A DNA stretch of 32,923 nucleotides from Methylococcaceae bacterium (lineage in GTDB: Bacteria > Pseudomonadota > Gammaproteobacteria > Methylococcales > Methylococcaceae): NCBI GenBank assembly GCA_902812445.1, contig CADDZF010000016.1, positions 1-32,923 of the forward strand, given 5' to 3'. Made by a program: the position numbers and the translations under genes. Position 1 is the stretch's first letter. Each line of letters starts with the position of its first letter. The notes under the pieces were generated by a model, which ran no database searches, was not told the origin of the DNA, and worked only from the letters and a program-made list of their open reading frames with translations. Shown one piece after another: positions 1-8,106 of the stretch.

Positions 1-700
1 GCAGTTGATAGCGCTCCAGGATGAAGCCCCAGATCAACAGCAGGGCGGGCAAAAAAAACAGCCCGGTGATGTGAATCCTGGCGCCGACGGGCCAGTCCTT
101 TTTCTGACCAGACACCAGGTGATGCTCGATCCAGTAAAGCGCGGCGATGGCCATCATCAGGATGATGGACGTGATCAACAGCTCGAACTGGATAAGCTGG
201 AAGATGGGGTAGGAAAACAGATAAAAGCTGACGTCGTTGCCATACACGGGGTCCTGGACGCCGGCATTGGGACCGAAAAAGAATAACAGAGCGGCTTCCC
301 ACTGCTGATAAAACGGTGCCGCGATGATGATCGCCAGGATCAGCGACAAAGGCGTGTAAACCTGGAGCGAGCCGGTCTGGAACAGACGCAGCAGGTTACG
401 GTAACGCGTCCCGGCCTGGATATTGCCGAGCTCGGAGAAGGCTTCCTGATCGACCCCCAAAAAACGCGAGGCCGCCCAAAAGTTGAAAAAAAACACCAGG
501 AAGAAGAACAGCGTGATGCCGCCCGAAAGGAAATAGCGGTACAGCACCCGCAGCCAGAAATAACCTTCGTAATCGAGATAACTGAAAAACCACAGATCGA
601 CCAGAAAATGCGTCAGCAGAATGCCGCCCACCAAGAATAGGGCAGCCAGACCCAGCAGCGCCGCCACGACGATGATGAGCAATCGCTTCCAGTTTCCCAT
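1..700 (-). CDS. UPF0182 family integral membrane protein, 5' part only
   Basis: Reading the minus strand from the ATG at 700 gives an uninterrupted frame of 233 codons that leaves the window at base 1, so the C-terminal part is missing. Hydrophobic segments lie near residues 6-30, 58-77, 115-130, 170-190 and 210-226. Residues 150-165 (DPVYGNDVSFYLFSYP) match the conserved motif that follows the early helices of UPF0182 (COG1615) proteins, which are usually very large, about 900 residues. A good ribosome-binding site (GAGAGGAAA) ends 3 nt before the ATG. The family has no established biochemical function. It is separated by 181 nt from the efflux gene upstream on the same strand, so co-transcription is uncertain. 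The family call rests on the motif and hydropathy pattern only. Confidence 0.85.
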   Translation of the reverse strand, partial: MGNWKRLLIIVVAALLGLAALFLVGGILLTHFLVDLWFFSYLDYEGYFWLRVLYRYFLSGGITLFFFLVFFFNFWAASRFLGVDQEAFSELGNIQAGTRYRNLLRLFQTGSLQVYTPLSLILAIIIAAPFYQQWEAALLFFFGPNAGVQDPVYGNDVSFYLFSYPIFQLIQFELLITSIILMMAIAALYWIEHHLVSGQKKDWPVGARIHITGLFFLPALLLIWGFILERYQL

Positions 701-881
701 AGTTTCCTCTCGAGAATTTTTCGATGATCGGCGGCCTCATGCCTTTCCGGCGCGGCGGGCGGCTCTCGAGGAATGGTCACTCCGGCGCCGCCCGAACAGA
801 TAATGATGCAAGATAATACGTCCCTTTCAGTGAAACAAGGCATCAGCGACCGAGTCGGCATGGCGACAGCGTCCCTGGCTG

Positions 882-3800
882 CTACGTTTCACGCTGCCTG
901 ATCTCGAACCACCGGTACAGGCTGGGTAACACCACCAGGGTCAGCAGTGTGGAAGAGATCAGTCCGCCGATCACGACGACGGCGAGCGGCCGTTGCACCT
1001 CCGATCCCGGACCAGTGGCAAACAGCATCGGGATGAGACCCAGCATCGCCACCGTGGCGGTCATCAACACCGGGCGGAAGCGCTGCCGGCAACCTTCGGC
1101 GATCGCCTCATATTGGGGGAGACCCTTCTGCCGCAGGGCGCGAATATAGGTGATCAGCACCACACCGTTGAGCACGGCGATGCCCCACAGGGCGATGAAT
1201 CCCACCGAGGCCGGGACCGACAGGTATTCGCCGGAGACGAACAGCGAAATCACCCCGCCGATGGAGGCGAACGGCAGCACCAGGATGATGAGCGCGGCAT
1301 AGCGCAACGAGTTGAACAGGATGAAGAGTAAGAAAAAGATCGCCGCGATGGTGACGGGGACGATGACCATCAGCGTATTCATCGCCCGCTCCATATTCTC
1401 GAATTGCCCGCCCCAGGTCAGGTAATAGCCTTCCGGCAAATCGACCTTGGCGGCGATGGCCTTTTTGGCTTCGTCCACATAACCGCCGATGTCGCGGCCC
1501 TGAAGATTCGCCCCGATGACGATACGGCGTCTGCCGAGTTCCCGGCTGATCTGGGCGGGACCGTCGAGCAGCCGAATCACCGCCAGGTCGTCCAGCGGCA
1601 CCACGGCGCCATTGGGCGATGTGAGCCAGGTCTTGCCGATGCGCTCGATGCTGTTGCGATAACTTTCCGGATAACGCACGATGGCGTCGAAGCGGCGCTC
1701 GCCCTCGTAGATCTCCGTGGCCTTTTTGCCGCCCACGGCGGTCTCGATGATGTCGTGCACGTCGGAGCCGTTGATGCCGTGGCGGGCAATGGCCTGCCGG
1801 TCCACTTCGATCGTCAGATACTGTTGTCCGCTGATGCGCTCCACCCGGAGGTCGCGGGTACCGCGCAGGCCCTTCAGTACCCGGGCGATTTCATCCGCCT
1901 TGGCCTTCAACATCGGCAGGTCATCGCCAAACAGCTTGATCGCCACTTCGGATTTCACGCCCGAGATCATTTCATCTACGCGCTCGGAAATCGGCTGGCT
2001 CATGACGATCTGCACCCCAGGCAAAACCGCCAGCTTTTCCCGAATGCCGGCCTCGATTTTCTCCAGTGTCAAGCCTTCCGGCCATTCGGACCGCGGCAGC
2101 AGTGTGACAATCGGATCGGATTCATTAGGACCGACGTAATCAGCGGGACTTTCTCCGCGCCCTAGCTTGGATACCGCCATTTTGATCCCCGGCACCTTCA
2201 TCAGCGATTTCATCGCCTGCATCTCCATTCGAATGGACTCATCGAGGGAGATGCTCGCCACTCGGTTGATCTGGGGGACAAAAGCGCCTTCGCTCAGCGT
2301 AGGAATAAACGACTTGCCGAGGAAGGGCAGGAGCGCCAGCGCCGCAGCCAGCAGTATCACGGCGCCGCCCAGAACGATCCGGTCATGCACCATGGCCCAG
2401 CGCAATAGCCGCAAATATGGCGCCTTGAGCGCTGCGACCGCCTTGGTATCGTGTTCTGCGCCGCCTCTGAGGAAGTAGGAACACAGCACCGGCGACAAGG
2501 TCAGCGACAGTACTAGCGAAATGGCCAGCGCGATGGCGATGGTGTAGGCGAGCGGCGCGAACATCTTGCCCTCCATGCCTTCCAGCGTGAGCAGCGGCAG
2601 AAACACCAGAATAATGATGCCGACGCCGAAGATCACCGGCGTCGCCACTTCTACTGCCGCATCCAGAATGATCAGCACGTCGACTTCGCCGGCTTTCTGG
2701 CGCTCGCCGAGGTGGCGAAAGGTGTTTTCCACGACGACCACCGAGCCGTCCACGATCATGCCGATAGCGATGGCGAGCCCGCCCAGGGTCATCAGATTAG
2801 CCGAGATGTGGTAGTGATTCATCACCATGAAAGTAATCAGCGGCGTGAGGGCCAGCGTGCCAACCACGATCAGACTGGAACGCAGATCGCCGAGAAACAC
2901 GAACAGCACGACGATGACCAGCACGATGCCTTCCATCAAGGTCTTGCTCACCGTGTTGAGCGCGGCGTTGACCAGCTCGGTGCGATCGTAATAGGGCGTG
3001 ATCTTCAGACCATCGGGCAGCATGTCCTTGTCATTGATTTCCGCCACCCGCTGCTTGACCCGCTCAACGATCGCCTTGGCATTGCCCCCGCGCAGCATCA
3101 GGACGATACCGGAAACGGCTTCGGTCTCGCCGTTCTTGATGATCGCCCCTTGCCGCACCTCGTGGCCTAGGACCACTTCCGCCACGTCGCGCACATAGAC
3201 CGGCACGCCGCCCACTTCCCTCAACACGATGTTGCGGATGTCGTCCAGCGTGCGCAGCAGGGCGATGCCGCGTATCAGGTACTGCTCGGCATAATGCGGC
3301 AGGATGCCGCCCCCGCTGTTGGCGTTGTTGCGCGCCAGGGACAGATAGACGTCCTCCAGCGTGAGCTCGTAATGGCGCATGCGGTCGGGGTTGACCAGCA
3401 CCTGGTACTGCTTGACGAAACCGCCTTGCGAGTTGATTTCGGCGACGCCCGGAATGCCGCGCAGCAAAGGGCGCACGACCCAATCCTGCACCGTGCGCCG
3501 GTCGGTCAGCTCGGCGACCGAGAGCGCCCTGGCCTCATCGTCGGGCCGCTCCAGCGTGTACTGGTAAACCTCGCCCAAGCCGGTGGAGACCGGCCCCAGC
3601 ACCGGCAGGACGCCTTCTGGGAGCCGAGTTTCAACCTCTATCAGACGCTCCATCACCAACTGGCGGGCGAAATAGACGTCGGTGTCGTCAGTGAATACCA
3701 GAGTGATATGCGACAGGCCGTTCTTGTTCAGCGAGCGCATTTCGGTGAGACCCGGTAAGCCGGTCATGGCGATTTCCAGCGGCACGGTGACGAAGCGCTC

Positions 3801-3980
3801 CACTTCTTCCGGCGAACGTCCGCTCGCTTCGGTGGCGATTTGCACCTGGACGTTGGTGACATCGGGAAAAGCGTCCATGGACAGCTTATCCAGAGCCGCG
3901 ATGCCGAACGCAGCGAGAACGGTGGCCACGGCAACGACGACGACGCGCTGCCTGAGCGCGAAGTGAATGATCGCTTCCAT
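882..3980 (-). CDS. HME-type RND heavy-metal efflux pump, CzcA/CusA family (system 1)
   Basis: This 1032-aa inner-membrane proton/metal antiporter has the normal length for CzcA/CusA proteins. It would export metal cations from the periplasm or cytoplasm through a tripartite complex. Visible family signatures are the N-terminal helix followed by DAFPDVTNVQVQI (residues 36-48), the TM4 block AIAIGMIVDGSVVVVEN (D411, E418), and the periplasmic block ISGVKSEVAIKLFGDD, which resembles CzcA. CzcA of Cupriavidus has an additional aspartate at the start of the TM4 motif (DFG...); here that position is Ala, as in CusA, so the metal cannot be assigned. The ATG lies 3 nt after the stop of the adaptor gene, so the two are translationally linked. 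No outer-membrane factor is encoded with it. The product is clear at family level, but the substrate is not. Confidence 0.95.
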   Translation of the reverse strand: MEAIIHFALRQRVVVVAVATVLAAFGIAALDKLSMDAFPDVTNVQVQIATEASGRSPEEVERFVTVPLEIAMTGLPGLTEMRSLNKNGLSHITLVFTDDTDVYFARQLVMERLIEVETRLPEGVLPVLGPVSTGLGEVYQYTLERPDDEARALSVAELTDRRTVQDWVVRPLLRGIPGVAEINSQGGFVKQYQVLVNPDRMRHYELTLEDVYLSLARNNANSGGGILPHYAEQYLIRGIALLRTLDDIRNIVLREVGGVPVYVRDVAEVVLGHEVRQGAIIKNGETEAVSGIVLMLRGGNAKAIVERVKQRVAEINDKDMLPDGLKITPYYDRTELVNAALNTVSKTLMEGIVLVIVVLFVFLGDLRSSLIVVGTLALTPLITFMVMNHYHISANLMTLGGLAIAIGMIVDGSVVVVENTFRHLGERQKAGEVDVLIILDAAVEVATPVIFGVGIIILVFLPLLTLEGMEGKMFAPLAYTIAIALAISLVLSLTLSPVLCSYFLRGGAEHDTKAVAALKAPYLRLLRWAMVHDRIVLGGAVILLAAALALLPFLGKSFIPTLSEGAFVPQINRVASISLDESIRMEMQAMKSLMKVPGIKMAVSKLGRGESPADYVGPNESDPIVTLLPRSEWPEGLTLEKIEAGIREKLAVLPGVQIVMSQPISERVDEMISGVKSEVAIKLFGDDLPMLKAKADEIARVLKGLRGTRDLRVERISGQQYLTIEVDRQAIARHGINGSDVHDIIETAVGGKKATEIYEGERRFDAIVRYPESYRNSIERIGKTWLTSPNGAVVPLDDLAVIRLLDGPAQISRELGRRRIVIGANLQGRDIGGYVDEAKKAIAAKVDLPEGYYLTWGGQFENMERAMNTLMVIVPVTIAAIFFLLFILFNSLRYAALIILVLPFASIGGVISLFVSGEYLSVPASVGFIALWGIAVLNGVVLITYIRALRQKGLPQYEAIAEGCRQRFRPVLMTATVAMLGLIPMLFATGPGSEVQRPLAVVVIGGLISSTLLTLVVLPSLYRWFEIRQRET

Positions 3981-3983
3981 GCC

Positions 3984-5129
3984 TTACTCCAGTTCTTTGC
4001 GCAGCCGCTCGTTGTTGAGGTGAAAGGCGCCGTCGGCGACGATGCGATCACCGGTCTTGATGCCATCGACGACCGGGAAAAAGCCTCCAACTTCTTTGCT
4101 CAGCGTGACCGGTTGAAGCTGAAACTGGTGGTCGTCGAGCTGGACGAAGACATAGTCCTCATCGCCGTCCCTCACCACCGCGCGCGCCGGCACCACCGCG
4201 ACGCGCCTACTCCTGTCCTTGATCAGCATGATGGCGAGCATTTCCGGCTTGATCGAGCGATCGGCGTTGGCCACTTCCATGTGTACCCGCAGAGTACGGG
4301 TTTTTGGATCGACCGCGTGGCTAACATAGATCAGCTTGCCATCGATGCGCCGGTCTGACAGGGCCGGAATCTCCGCCTCCACCCATTTGCCTTCGTGCAC
4401 CGACCCGGCCTGCTGTTCGGGCACTTCCGCTACCAGCCAGACGTGGGACAGGTCGGCCACGGTGAACAGCGCGTCCGCCGGTTGCACGACTTGTCCCAAG
4501 GCAATATTGCGCTCGATGACGGTACCGTCGGACGTCGCCAAGACGGGCGATAAGGAATGGATGGTGCGGGTTTTCGCCAGCTTGGCGACCGCATCCTCGG
4601 TCATGCCCAGGATCATCAGCTGGTTGGCCGCCGCGTGCAGTTCGGTCTCCGCTAGGACGTATTCACTCTCGCGCTTTTGCAGCTCCATCTCGCTGATGAC
4701 GCCGGATGTATATAAACGCTTCGCCCGCTCGGCGATACGCTGCTGCAAGCGTTTGCGCGAAGATGCCTTGAGATAGGCGAGCTGCGCTTCGGAGAGTTCG
4801 GGGCTATTCAGGCTGGCGAGCTCTTGACCGCGTATCACCTGTTGGCCAAGGACCGCCGAGATGCCCACCACACGCCCGGTCACAGTGGCCCCGATGCGAG
4901 CCACCCGGTGCCGGTCGATCTCGACCCGAGCCGGCATGCGTAACGCTTCGCCGACCTCGCTCTCGGTCACGGGCACGATTTTCAGGCGCTCGAGCATGCC
5001 GGGTTTTACCGTCACCAGCGCGGGATTGTCGTCTTTTTCGATCGTTAGCTCCGTATCGGCGCCGCCGTTATCCTGACAGCCATTCAAAACCGGTAGCAGA
5101 ACGATCAGCGCTATTTTTACAATCTGCAT
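3984..5129 (-). CDS. Periplasmic adaptor (membrane fusion) lipoprotein of RND system 1, CzcB/CusB family
   Basis: This 381-aa HlyD/CusB-type adaptor would bridge the RND pump at 882-3980 to an outer-membrane channel. The ATG at 5129 is preferred because it opens a lipoprotein signal peptide: a short hydrophobic stretch followed by the lipobox LNGC, Cys18. The frame stays open upstream to a TTG at 5168, but those 13 residues have no signal character. The body shows the expected order. A lipoyl/barrel half (GRVVGISAVLGQQVIRGQ) comes first, then an alpha-hairpin rich in Glu, Lys and Arg, then the second lipoyl half (GTVIERNIALGQVV). A beta-barrel with DPKTRTLRVHMEV and a C-terminal membrane-proximal domain follow. 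It is the first gene of a two-gene unit that diverges from system 2 across a 144-nt intergenic region. The metal is unknown. Confidence 0.93.
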   Translation of the reverse strand: MQIVKIALIVLLPVLNGCQDNGGADTELTIEKDDNPALVTVKPGMLERLKIVPVTESEVGEALRMPARVEIDRHRVARIGATVTGRVVGISAVLGQQVIRGQELASLNSPELSEAQLAYLKASSRKRLQQRIAERAKRLYTSGVISEMELQKRESEYVLAETELHAAANQLMILGMTEDAVAKLAKTRTIHSLSPVLATSDGTVIERNIALGQVVQPADALFTVADLSHVWLVAEVPEQQAGSVHEGKWVEAEIPALSDRRIDGKLIYVSHAVDPKTRTLRVHMEVANADRSIKPEMLAIMLIKDRSRRVAVVPARAVVRDGDEDYVFVQLDDHQFQLQPVTLSKEVGGFFPVVDGIKTGDRIVADGAFHLNNERLRKELE

Positions 5130-5216
5130 GTGTTTCCAAGCAAGTCTGTAGGGCCCGCCATGGGCCAATGACGATCACTTTAGCAAATCCTCGCGCCGGC
5201 AGGACACCTCGACGCG

Positions 5217-5240
5217 GCGTTCCGAGGGAAACGCTGCGTT
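5217..5240. promoter_or_regulatory. Overlapping inverted repeats between divergent efflux loci, possible operator
   Basis: The 144-nt region between the divergent efflux units contains GCGTTCC-GAG-GGAAACGC (one bulged A) at 5217-5234. It overlaps the perfect palindrome AACGCTGCGTT at 5230-5240, so three GCGTT/AACGC half-sites lie within 24 nt. Its last two bases are the start of a candidate -35 box. Position and symmetry suit an operator for a shared metal regulator, but no regulator gene is visible in the window and the match to any known operator was not established. Confidence 0.3.
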
Positions 5241-5267
5241 GCCCTGAACAAGCGTATCCACTAGAAT
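5239..5267 (+). promoter_or_regulatory. Candidate sigma-70 promoter of efflux system 2
   Basis: TTGCCC at 5239-5244 and TAGAAT at 5262-5267 are separated by 17 nt, which fits a sigma-70 promoter. The expected transcription start, about 7 nt after the -10 box, falls on or next to the ATG at 5274. This would make the first message of the operon leaderless or nearly so, and would explain why no Shine-Dalgarno sequence precedes that ATG. This is prediction from sequence alone. Confidence 0.45.
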
Positions 5268-5273
5268 TCCTCC

Positions 5274-5678
5274 ATGTTTCGCTTCTCCCGCATGACCTTC
5301 GTCTGCCTTTTCTCCCTGATGCAGGTCATCGCGCCGCTGGTACATGCGCATACCGGAACGATTCGCCTGCAGGGCGCTCTGCACCTTCCGGGGCTTGAAT
5401 TTCTGGCAGATGCAAAGGATCAAAGTTTCCTCGCCGCGGCATCGCAGGCCGAAGGCGACTATGGTGTCATCGTCGCCGTCGCGAAGGGTATCCATGGGCC
5501 ATGCCGCGTGATACTGCCTCAGGACTCAGGGTTTTCTCTGATCGCTCGCCTGCAACCGATTTTTCCTCTCCTTAGAGCGAGTGAGGCGTCCAGTTATCCG
5601 CCAGGAATTCTTGGCGATTCCTCGGCGTACTCTCACCCCGTTCCCCGAGCTCCCCCCGCACAGCCACTCGACGGCTGA
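5274..5678 (+). CDS. Small secreted protein of unknown function at the head of an efflux operon
   Basis: This 134-aa protein is not assigned to a family. Residues 1-25 form a typical Sec signal peptide: basic start, hydrophobic core FVCLFSLMQVIAPLV, and a likely cleavage site after HA. The mature part begins HTGTIRLQGALHLPGLEF and ends in a Pro-rich tail. The frame cannot start earlier because a stop codon lies 9 nt before this ATG. A second in-frame ATG at 5292 is possible but would shorten the signal peptide. Neither ATG has a visible Shine-Dalgarno sequence. It sits 71 nt before the outer-membrane factor on the same strand. The position resembles that of the small periplasmic proteins (CzcI, CusF and similar) that often lead metal-efflux operons, so a periplasmic metal-related role is inferred from context only. 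Confidence 0.65.
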   Translation: MFRFSRMTFVCLFSLMQVIAPLVHAHTGTIRLQGALHLPGLEFLADAKDQSFLAAASQAEGDYGVIVAVAKGIHGPCRVILPQDSGFSLIARLQPIFPLLRASEASSYPPGILGDSSAYSHPVPRAPPAQPLDG

Positions 5679-5749
5679 TCCGTTTGCAGGGCTTGTGCAG
5701 CAAGCCTTATCGTCCGCGGCAGCGCTGCCGCAGCACCTGGAGAAAACTT

Positions 5750-7003
5750 ATGCTTGGCCTCTACAGAAGCCTCTGGGCCCTGTGCCTGTTGGCTTCTCTG
5801 CCCGCCTGGGCGGAGGAAGGATTGCTCGTTGAACATTACGACCCCGTGATTTTCGATGAGAACCTGAGTCTCGGCCAGGTCATCGATGCGACGCTGGCGC
5901 AGTATCCGCAGTCCGCCATGGTCGAGGCGCTGCGACAGGAGGCTTCCGCCTTGAAGCGTCGCAGCGGCAGCTGGATCGCGGGTTATCCTTCGATCTACCT
6001 ACAGTGGATTGACGATCGCGCCTTCAACGATCGGGGCGAAGTCCAGATTCAGACCGGCTACCAGCTTCCGTTCTGGATGTGGGGCCAGCGGGAAGCCGGC
6101 AAGAATGTCGCGCAGCAAGCCTCGGCCAGCACCGAGCGCGTCGCGCGGGCGCTCAAGCAGGAAGTGGCGGGATTGGTGCGCGACAGTCTGTGGAATCTGA
6201 CGCTGGTGCAGAACCGGTATGAATTGGCCAAACAGGTTCTGGACGTCTCCGCGCAGCTGGTCGCCGCCGTGCAGCGGCGGGTTGAACTGGGCGATCTGGC
6301 CCGCTCGGACCTCCTGTTGGCGCAGAGCGATCTACTGGAAAAGAAAACCGCCCTGGCCCTGGCCGAAGCCGAAGTCATGCACGCCCGCAAGGCCTATTCC
6401 AATTTGACCCGGCTGGAGCGCGCGCCCAAATTATTCGCAGAGGAGCTCAGCCGTCAGAACGCCATCACCGAAGAGCACCCGGTGATCGCCGCGGCCAATG
6501 CGGTGATCGAACGCGCACAGGCTGAAGTCGAATGGACGCGCAAATCAAAACAAGGCAATCAGCCGAGCATTTTGATCGGCACCCAGCACGATCGCGGCAG
6601 CCGGGCGAATTCGTTCAACAATGAAAGCAACCTGGTGCTGCAGGTTCCGATCGGCGGCGAAAGCTATAACGCGCCGTTCGTCGCTCAGGCCAACTTGACC
6701 TTGACGCAACGCATGGCCGAACGAAACACGCTCATGCGCCAGCTCGAAAAGGCTTTCCATGAAGCCCGGCACAATATCGAAGTGGACCGCGTGGCGCTCG
6801 AAATAGCTGATCAACGCAGAAAAATAGCGGAAACGCACCTGAGAATGAGCCGGCTCGCATTCGAAACCGGGGAAATCCAGCTCATCGATTTTCTGAAGAT
6901 CCAGTCGGGTGCCCAGGCCGCCTTTCGCGAAGCACGCGAGCGCTCCATCCTGCTGCAGCGGGATATCGCGTTCTACAATCAGGTGGTCGGAGTCATGCCA
7001 TGA
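5750..7003 (+). CDS. Outer-membrane efflux factor, TolC/CzcC family
   Basis: This 417-aa outer-membrane channel component connects an RND pump and adaptor to the exterior. The start at 5750 is chosen because it is preceded by GGAGAA and opens a signal peptide (MLGLYRSLWALCLLASLPAWA). The frame continues 22 codons upstream without signal character. The body has the internally repeated coiled-coil architecture of TolC proteins. Two similar long helical segments rich in Ala, Gln, Arg and Glu are visible, for example RRVELGDLARSDLLLAQSDL in the first repeat and RLAFETGEIQLIDFLKIQSG in the second. Its stop codon overlaps the ATG of the adaptor gene by 4 nt. It is the only outer-membrane factor in the window and might also serve system 1. 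The metal substrate is unknown. Confidence 0.92.
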   Translation: MLGLYRSLWALCLLASLPAWAEEGLLVEHYDPVIFDENLSLGQVIDATLAQYPQSAMVEALRQEASALKRRSGSWIAGYPSIYLQWIDDRAFNDRGEVQIQTGYQLPFWMWGQREAGKNVAQQASASTERVARALKQEVAGLVRDSLWNLTLVQNRYELAKQVLDVSAQLVAAVQRRVELGDLARSDLLLAQSDLLEKKTALALAEAEVMHARKAYSNLTRLERAPKLFAEELSRQNAITEEHPVIAAANAVIERAQAEVEWTRKSKQGNQPSILIGTQHDRGSRANSFNNESNLVLQVPIGGESYNAPFVAQANLTLTQRMAERNTLMRQLEKAFHEARHNIEVDRVALEIADQRRKIAETHLRMSRLAFETGEIQLIDFLKIQSGAQAAFREARERSILLQRDIAFYNQVVGVMP

Positions 7004-8106
7004 AAGACTCGCGAAAGTGGACGCTGATCGCGCTCGTTGCATCGCTTTGTGGTGTGGGCCTGGCGGCGGGCAATCTGATCAAAATCGACGACCAACAGAT
7101 CGAACACTTGGGTATACGCACCCTGGCCCCGGAGTCCACGAGCAGCGTTCCCTTGGCGCGCGCGCCAGCGCGCGTCACCGTGCCGCCACGCAACGAATTT
7201 ATCGTCAGCGCACCGCAGGCGGGCATCATCAGCAAGGTCAACGTCGCTATCGGCGTAGGGGTCAAAACCGGGGAAATCATGGCGCAGATCAACAGTCCCG
7301 ATCTGCTCGGGCTGCAGCGCGCCCTGCTCAATGCCAAAACCGAGTTCGATCTGGCACAGGCCAAGCTTAGCCGCGACCGGACACTTCTGGACGAGGGCAT
7401 CATCTCGCGCATGCGCTGGCAGGAAACCCGAAGCGATTTTGACAAGTTCGCCACCTCGCTGAAAGAAGCCGAACAGGTGCTGGCGACCGCCGGCATGAGC
7501 AAGGCGGAGACCAAGGAGCTGCTGCACACGCACCACTTGAGCAGCCTCCTGAATGTACGCTCGCCGATTGACGGCGTCGTGCTCGAGCGCATGGCGACGG
7601 CGGGCCAGCGCGTGGATATACTGGCGCCGCTGTTCCGCGTCGCCAATCTCCAGGAACTATGGCTGGATATCGACATGCCGCAGGAACGCATGCGAGAAAT
7701 CAGGCCAGGTGATCATATCGACATCGAAAATACCGATCTCAAGGCGCGCATTACCCACATCGGCCAGAACGTCACGCCGAACAGCCAGAGCGTGCTGGTG
7801 CGCGCCGTCATCGAAGGCAAGACCGAACAAATCCGACCAGGTCAGAACATCAACGTACAGCTCCTGCACAATAGCGCTGATCGACTGTTCAAGGTTCCAC
7901 TCAGCGCCCTGGTGCGAGTAGCCGGAAAGCAGTACGTATTTGTCAGGGTTCGGCAAGGTTTCGAAGCACGGCAAGTGCAAGTCGCTGGCGAAGAGGAACG
8001 CAAGGCCATCATTCACGAAGGACTCGGCAGCGGCGAGAACATCGCGGTCCAGGGCGTCGCCGCGCTGAAAGCCGCCTGGCTCGGCCTCGGCGGAGACGGT
8101 CCATGA
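7000..8106 (+). CDS. Periplasmic adaptor protein of RND system 2, CzcB/HlyD family
   Basis: This 368-aa adaptor overlaps the outer-membrane factor upstream and the pump downstream by ATGA in each case, so all three are translationally coupled. Residues 1-24 form an N-terminal signal or anchor helix; no clear lipobox is seen, unlike the adaptor of system 1. The core shows the first lipoyl half (SAPQAGIISKVNVAIGVGVK), a helical hairpin, and the second lipoyl half beginning VRSPIDGVVLERMATAGQRV. The barrel LWLDIDMPQERMREIRPGD and a C-terminal domain ending GVAALKAAWLG follow. It would link the pump at 8103-11168 to the channel at 5750-7003. The two adaptors in the window are only loosely similar, so they are not a recent duplication. 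Confidence 0.92.
   Translation: MKDSRKWTLIALVASLCGVGLAAGNLIKIDDQQIEHLGIRTLAPESTSSVPLARAPARVTVPPRNEFIVSAPQAGIISKVNVAIGVGVKTGEIMAQINSPDLLGLQRALLNAKTEFDLAQAKLSRDRTLLDEGIISRMRWQETRSDFDKFATSLKEAEQVLATAGMSKAETKELLHTHHLSSLLNVRSPIDGVVLERMATAGQRVDILAPLFRVANLQELWLDIDMPQERMREIRPGDHIDIENTDLKARITHIGQNVTPNSQSVLVRAVIEGKTEQIRPGQNINVQLLHNSADRLFKVPLSALVRVAGKQYVFVRVRQGFEARQVQVAGEEERKAIIHEGLGSGENIAVQGVAALKAAWLGLGGDGP

Noticed and set aside
756-794. CGGGCGGC/GCCGCCCG inverted repeat between the UPF0182 gene and the RND pump gene as a terminator
   Set aside because: The arms are 23 nt apart and no T-run follows on the minus strand; in GC-rich DNA this is likely chance.
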